Part shown: positions 6,408 through 9,402 of the stretch, piece after piece
How positions within the stretch are numbered: the stretch's first letter is position 1
How the letters are laid out: each line of letters begins with the position of its first letter
NCBI GenBank assembly: GCA_047971685.1
Contig: JBKDZW010000059.1
Location: 1-9,402 of the forward strand
Direction: 5' to 3'
Length of the DNA: 9,402 nt
DNA from: JAJXWB01 sp047971685
GTDB lineage: Bacteria > Pseudomonadota > Alphaproteobacteria > Rhizobiales > Beijerinckiaceae
The notes under the pieces: generated by a model
The model's database searches: none
What the model was told of the DNA's origin: nothing
Seen by the model: the letters and a program-made list of their open reading frames with translations, nothing else
Program-made: the position numbers and the translations under genes

Positions 6408-6461
6408 GCGGGCAAATCGCGCCTGCAAACGGGCGGAATGAAATATCGGCCGCCAGAATCG

Positions 6462-6491
6462 TCCCGGACCGGCCGAAAGGCCGGTCCGGGA
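6462..6491. terminator. Perfect 13-bp GC hairpin with GAAA loop between convergent genes
   Basis: TCCCGGACCGGCC (6462-6474), GAAA (6475-6478) and GGCCGGTCCGGGA (6479-6491) form an uninterrupted 13-bp stem capped by a GNRA tetraloop when read on the plus strand. It lies 54 bases after the dehydrogenase stop and 83 bases before the end of the convergent SDR gene. No T-run follows on either strand, so termination may be factor-assisted, or the hairpin may protect mRNA 3' ends. The position between convergent genes supports a terminator role for both. Confidence 0.6.
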
Positions 6492-6526
6492 GCCGGGCGC
6501 TGGCGCAAGCCTCCGGCTCCCGGCTC
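6488..6526. repeat. Second inverted repeat overlapping the GAAA hairpin
   Basis: GGGAGCCGG (6488-6496) can pair perfectly with CCGGCTCCC (6513-6521). The shifted GAGCCGGG (6490-6497) can instead pair with CCCGGCTC (6519-6526). Its left arm shares bases with the right arm of the preceding 13-bp hairpin, so the structures are mutually exclusive in part. This belongs to the same intergenic termination/structure region. Confidence 0.5.
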
Positions 6527-6574
6527 TCCGCAGCGCCCCGGCCGAAAGACGATTTCCGCCCTGCTTCCTCTGTT

Positions 6575-7366
6575 TTACTTCCGCGGCTTGGCGAACGGAT
6601 GGGTGGAGGACAATCCGCCGTCCACCGGAAAGGCCTGCCCGTTCACATAAGAGGCGTCGTCGCTCGCCAGAAACAGCGCCATCGCCGCAATTTCTTCGGG
6701 CCGTCCGGCGCGTTGCAGCGGATTGAGCTGGCCTATCTTGGAATCCGTCCCGCGCGCGCGCGCAAGTTCAAACAACGGTCGCGTCATGCCCGTTTCGATC
6801 AGCCCCGGACAAATGGCGTTGACGCGCACACCCGTTCCGATCAGCGCATTGGCGCTCGTTTGCGCCAGCGCGATTACGCCGGCTTTGCTCGCGCTGTAGA
6901 GCACGTTGCCCGCATTGGCGCGCAAGGCCGCCACCGACGCCGTGCAGACGATCGAACCGCCGCCCTGCTTGATCATGTGCGGCGCGACCTTCTGGATCGC
7001 CAAAAACGGACCGACCACGTTGATGCGCAAAATCTCGTTGAATTGCTCGACCGTCGCATCGAAAAGGGTCGTCATGCCGCCGCTGATTCCGGCATTGGCG
7101 TAGATGGCGTCGATCCCGCCGAATTCGCGGATCGCGGTATCGACGAGTTTCTGCACGTCGTCTTCGTTGCCGGCGTCCATCGTCAGCGCGCTGGCCGACT
7201 GGCCGGCCTTCCGGATCATTTCGACCGTCTGGTTGAGACCCTCCTCCGCCCGGTCGGCGATCAGCAGCCGCGCGCCCTCGCGCGCGAACAAAAGCGCGCT
7301 CGCGCGCCCGATGCCGCTGCCGGCGCCCGTGATGATCGCCGCCTTGCCCGCCAACCGACCTGTCAT
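6575..7366 (-). CDS. SDR family NAD(P)-dependent oxidoreductase
   Basis: This 263-residue classical short-chain dehydrogenase/reductase should oxidise or reduce a hydroxyl/keto group. The cofactor motif is TGAGSGIG (13-20). The acidic D38 in LIADRA after the second strand favours NAD over NADP. YANAGISGG (89-97) carries the NAG motif, and N116, S144, Y157 and K161 complete the catalytic tetrad, with YSASK at 157-161. ICPGLIETGM (185-194) is the typical PG segment, and VNGQAFPVDGG (241-251) the usual C-terminal pattern. An in-frame ATG at 7378 would add four residues, but those codons contain GGAGGA, a fitting ribosome site for the ATG at 7366, so the shorter form is preferred. Convergent with the dehydrogenases and divergent from the phosphatase, it could act as a 3-hydroxyacyl-CoA dehydrogenase in the same pathway; this is inference. 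Confidence 0.92.
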   Translation of the reverse strand: MTGRLAGKAAIITGAGSGIGRASALLFAREGARLLIADRAEEGLNQTVEMIRKAGQSASALTMDAGNEDDVQKLVDTAIREFGGIDAIYANAGISGGMTTLFDATVEQFNEILRINVVGPFLAIQKVAPHMIKQGGGSIVCTASVAALRANAGNVLYSASKAGVIALAQTSANALIGTGVRVNAICPGLIETGMTRPLFELARARGTDSKIGQLNPLQRAGRPEEIAAMALFLASDDASYVNGQAFPVDGGLSSTHPFAKPRK

Positions 7367-7370
7367 GTTT

Positions 7371-7376
7371 TCCTCC
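7371..7376 (-). promoter_or_regulatory. Ribosome binding site deciding the SDR start
   Basis: GGAGGA on the minus strand lies 4 bases before the ATG at 7366 and overlaps the alternative ATG at 7378. The upstream ATG has only a weak purine stretch ahead of it, so the inner start is favoured. Confidence 0.6.
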
Positions 7377-7487
7377 ATGTTTCACTCAGGATAGCCGCGC
7401 AGGACGCGCTCCGATAGTTTCCATTGCGAATATCCCGCGCATGGAGCCTGTGCGGAAATGCGTACGGACATTTTCGTCGAAAGCGGG

Positions 7488-7562
7488 CAAAACGCGGCAA
7501 AGCAAACGTGACAAAGACAAACGTGACACAGGCAAACGTGACACGGGCAAACCGCAAAAGGA
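7488..7562. repeat. 15-bp tandem repeat in the leader of the phosphatase gene
   Basis: Three close copies begin at 7503, 7518 and 7533 with the pattern CAAACGTGACACAGG. Degenerate copies flank them at 7488 and 7548. The unit's GTGACACAG resembles the likely start of the downstream gene, GTGACCCAG at 7570. In the frame of the repeats' GTG codons (7508, 7523, 7538) the sequence stays open until TGA at 7571-7573, which overlaps the phosphatase GTG start by four bases. In the phosphatase frame the repeat would read as KRDTG units, probably untranslated. Confidence 0.85.
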
Positions 7563-7563
7563 G
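7558..7563 (+). promoter_or_regulatory. Ribosome binding site of the phosphatase gene
   Basis: AAGGAG lies 6 bases before the GTG at 7570 and directly follows the 15-bp repeats. It favours this GTG over the upstream in-frame ATG at 7441, which would add 43 lysine/arginine-rich residues encoded by the repeats. Confidence 0.75.
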
Positions 7564-7569
7564 CTTCCT

Positions 7570-8295
7570 GTGACCCAGAAACTCGGCGCAGCCTTCAATA
7601 CCGACCAAAAGCCGCCCGGCCTCGATGATTTCGTGGCGACGCGATTCTGGTGGGTGCGCCACGCCCCGGTGCGCGTGGACAACGGCTGCATCTACGGTCA
7701 GCGCGACCTGCCCTGCGATTGCAGCGACACCCATGTGTTCGAGGGGCTGGCGCGCTCCCTGCCGGCAGGCGCGGTCTGGGCGACCAGCAATCTCGGGCGC
7801 GCCAAGCAGACGGCGGCCGCCATCTTCGCCGCAGGCCACCCCGACGCCGCCGCTTACGCTGCAAATGCGCCTGTCGCCATGGCGGAGTTTGCGGAACAAA
7901 ATCTCGGCGACTGGCAGGGGCTCAACCGCATCGAGTTTTTCCGCAACGTCAAACCCTCGCCCGCAGGCCATTGGTTCAACCCGCCCGAGGAACGCGCGCC
8001 CAATGGCGAAAGTTTTGTCGATCTGATCGAACGGACGCGCACAGGCATCGAACAATTGGCGACAGCCCATGCGTCACGCGACATTGTCGTTGTCGCCCAT
8101 GGCGGCACGATCCGCGCAGCTATCGGGATTGCCCTCAATCTCGCGCCCAGAAGCATGATGGCGTTCACGACGGACAATTGTTCCGTCACCCGCCTCGATA
8201 TTCTGCGCAATGCGCGCGAAAGCGGCTGGCGCGTGCTGATGGCCAATCATCAGCCCTGGATCGGCGCCGGCGGCGGCGAGGCCAAGCTCGCATAG
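7570..8295 (+). CDS. Histidine phosphatase superfamily (branch 1) protein
   Basis: This 241-residue protein has the phosphoglycerate-mutase-like fold and should hydrolyse or transfer a phosphate through a phosphohistidine. FWWVRHAPV (26-34) carries the nucleophilic H31 with R30; the usual RHG is RHA here, as in alpha-ribazole phosphatase/CobC-like and many other family members. ATSNLGRAKQTAAAI (71-85) gives R77, EQNLGDWQG (109-117) the likely proton donor E109, and VVVAHGGTIRAAI (173-185) the second histidine H177. No signal peptide or membrane segment is evident. The substrate is unknown: no cobalamin genes are visible, so a CobC role is not supported by context. It is transcribed divergently from the SDR gene across about 200 bases and converges on the serine hydrolase. 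The upstream ATG at 7441 is the alternative start. Confidence 0.88.
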   Translation: MTQKLGAAFNTDQKPPGLDDFVATRFWWVRHAPVRVDNGCIYGQRDLPCDCSDTHVFEGLARSLPAGAVWATSNLGRAKQTAAAIFAAGHPDAAAYAANAPVAMAEFAEQNLGDWQGLNRIEFFRNVKPSPAGHWFNPPEERAPNGESFVDLIERTRTGIEQLATAHASRDIVVVAHGGTIRAAIGIALNLAPRSMMAFTTDNCSVTRLDILRNARESGWRVLMANHQPWIGAGGGEAKLA

Positions 8296-8314
8296 AGCAG
8301 CCCGGCTTTCGTCG

Positions 8315-8338
8315 GCGCCGAAACATCCGCCCCGGCGC
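8315..8338. terminator. Weak GC hairpin between convergent phosphatase and hydrolase genes
   Basis: GCGCCG (8315-8320) and CGGCGC (8333-8338) could form a 6-bp stem with a 12-base loop in the 62-base convergent gap. There is no T-run. It is offered only as the best structure seen there. Confidence 0.2.
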
Positions 8339-8357
8339 AGCCTGTTTGCGTGAAACC

Positions 8358-9402
8358 TTATTCGATCGCCGCATAGGCCAGCGTGCGGAACAGCATGCGA
8401 TAATAATCGCGCTGCCCCGGCGCCTGGATCATCATGAGCGCGAATAATTTTTCTCTGGGATCGATCCAGAAGGTGGTGCCGGCGATGCCGCCCCAATAGA
8501 AGGCGCCCGGCGAGCCCGGCATGACGGCCATGCCGGGCGCGGTGCGCACGGCGAAGCCGAGGCCGAAGCCATGGCCGGGCGGCAGAAGGTCCGACCCGCG
8601 CCGCACATGGTCGCCCAGATGGTCGCTGCGCATCAGTTCGAGCGTCTTGCGGCCGATGATGCGCTCCTTGCCAAACGTGCCCTCGCCCGCAAGCATCGCG
8701 CAGAAACGCGCATAATCGAGCGCTGTCGACACCAGGCCGCCGCCGCCGGATTCAAATGTGGCCGCGCGCTTGGCGTTGAACAATTTCACCGGCTGGCCGG
8801 TATCGGGATCAACCGCCAGGGGCTCGGCGATACGGTCGAATTTTTTCTCCGGCGCGCTGAAAGCCGTGTCCTTCATGCCCAGCGGCTCGAGAACCTGCGC
8901 ATCGAGCGCTGCGCCAAGGGGCTTGCCGGTCACGATTTCCACGATGCGCCCGAGCACGTCGGTCGAGCGGCTGTAATCCCATGCGGCGCCGGGCTGGTTG
9001 AGCAGCGGCAGTCTGGCGAGCGCTGCGGCCTGATCGGCGTTGGTCTGGTCGGGCCGCGCGAGATTGGCCTTCGCGTAAAGTTTCTGCACGGGATGCTCGC
9101 CGACGAAATCGTAGGTCAGGCCGGACGTGTGGCGCAGCAGATCCTGAATGGTGATCGCCCTGTCGGGCGCAACCAGCGCAAGTTCGCCGTCGCGCACGAC
9201 GCCTACCTTGGTCTCGGCAAAGGCCGGAATATATTTCGACAGGGGATCGGCCAGCAGAATGCGGCCCTGTTCGACCAATTGCATGATCGCAATCGAGACG
9301 ATCGGCTTGGTCATCGAGAAAATGCGAAAAATCGAATCCAGCCGCATCGCGTCGTCCGCACCGGGATCGCGCTTGCCGAAAGCCTCGAAATAGCCGATAC
9401 GA
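8358..9402 (-). CDS. Serine hydrolase, beta-lactamase / family VIII esterase type, 5' end missing
   Basis: The frame is open to the right edge, so the N-terminus lies outside; 347 residues are visible (first whole codon ends at 9401). Counting from the codon at 9347-9345, FRIFSMTKPI (7-16) holds the SxxK motif with nucleophile S11 and base K14, WDYSRSTDVLG (123-133) the Y-x-S motif with Y125, and YWGGIAGTTFWIDP (284-297) a WGG motif that in family VIII esterases replaces the KTG of class C beta-lactamases. LLRHTSGLTYDF (70-81) is also typical. This favours an esterase or amide hydrolase over a true beta-lactamase. Whether it has a signal peptide cannot be seen. The Met at 9347 is not the start: conserved-looking sequence (RIGYFEAFGKRDPG) precedes it. 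Near acyl-CoA genes it might release an acid or lactone-derived substrate, which is conjecture. Confidence 0.9.
   Translation of the reverse strand, partial: RIGYFEAFGKRDPGADDAMRLDSIFRIFSMTKPIVSIAIMQLVEQGRILLADPLSKYIPAFAETKVGVVRDGELALVAPDRAITIQDLLRHTSGLTYDFVGEHPVQKLYAKANLARPDQTNADQAAALARLPLLNQPGAAWDYSRSTDVLGRIVEIVTGKPLGAALDAQVLEPLGMKDTAFSAPEKKFDRIAEPLAVDPDTGQPVKLFNAKRAATFESGGGGLVSTALDYARFCAMLAGEGTFGKERIIGRKTLELMRSDHLGDHVRRGSDLLPPGHGFGLGFAVRTAPGMAVMPGSPGAFYWGGIAGTTFWIDPREKLFALMMIQAPGQRDYYRMLFRTLAYAAIE

Noticed and set aside
5394..6428. Minus-strand 344-codon ORF opposite the second dehydrogenase
   Set aside because: It is an antisense shadow with no recognisable motif.
6131..7417. Plus-strand 428-codon ORF across the SDR gene
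   Set aside because: It mixes an out-of-frame dehydrogenase tail, the hairpin region and antisense SDR sequence; the composition is not protein-like.
7441..7569. N-terminal extension of the phosphatase from ATG 7441
   Set aside because: It would consist largely of lysine/arginine-rich 15-bp repeat codons ahead of a well-placed AAGGAG and GTG, and family members do not need it. It cannot be fully excluded.

Overview
The window looks like chromosome from a GC-rich alphaproteobacterium, probably of the order Hyphomicrobiales (Rhizobiales). The evidence is the strong G/C bias at third codon positions, long antisense open frames produced by that bias, AGGAGG-type ribosome sites, and a hopanoid squalene module of the kind known from that group. 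The order is inferred from content and cannot be proved from the sequence alone. Nothing marks the window as phage, plasmid or transposon; it holds ordinary metabolic genes plus several small repeat structures.

Left part, minus strand (1-2571): a tightly packed hopanoid operon read right to left, hpnB (membrane glycosyltransferase), hpnC (hydroxysqualene synthase) and hpnD (presqualene diphosphate synthase, cut by the left edge). HpnD and HpnC make hydroxysqualene from farnesyl diphosphate; hpnE, which would finish squalene, is expected just beyond position 1. hpnB and hpnC overlap by ATGA. Between hpnC and hpnD lies a six-copy 24-bp tandem array whose only stop-free frame forms a 48-codon arginine-rich ORF. 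That ORF is joined to both neighbours by ATGA overlaps.

Middle, plus strand (2931-6407): a divergent gene set with a zinc-free quinone oxidoreductase/MDR-type reductase followed by two acyl-CoA dehydrogenase genes. The two dehydrogenases show complementary losses of family motifs and probably form one heteromeric enzyme. A hairpin-forming interspersed repeat separates them. A GC-rich perfect hairpin with a GAAA loop follows.

Right part (6575-9402): a minus-strand SDR dehydrogenase converges on the dehydrogenase genes. Divergent from it is a histidine-phosphatase-superfamily gene, preceded by 15-bp tandem repeats. The last gene is a minus-strand serine hydrolase (beta-lactamase/family VIII esterase fold) whose N-terminus lies off the right edge. 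The dehydrogenase pair, reductase, SDR, phosphatase and hydrolase together suggest an acyl-CoA or hydroxyacyl-CoA catabolic neighbourhood with unknown substrate.

The most unusual observation is that two separate gene starts (hpnD and the phosphatase) are each preceded by a tandem repeat with a codon-multiple period. In both cases the repeat-encoded frame ends by overlapping the next start codon by four bases.
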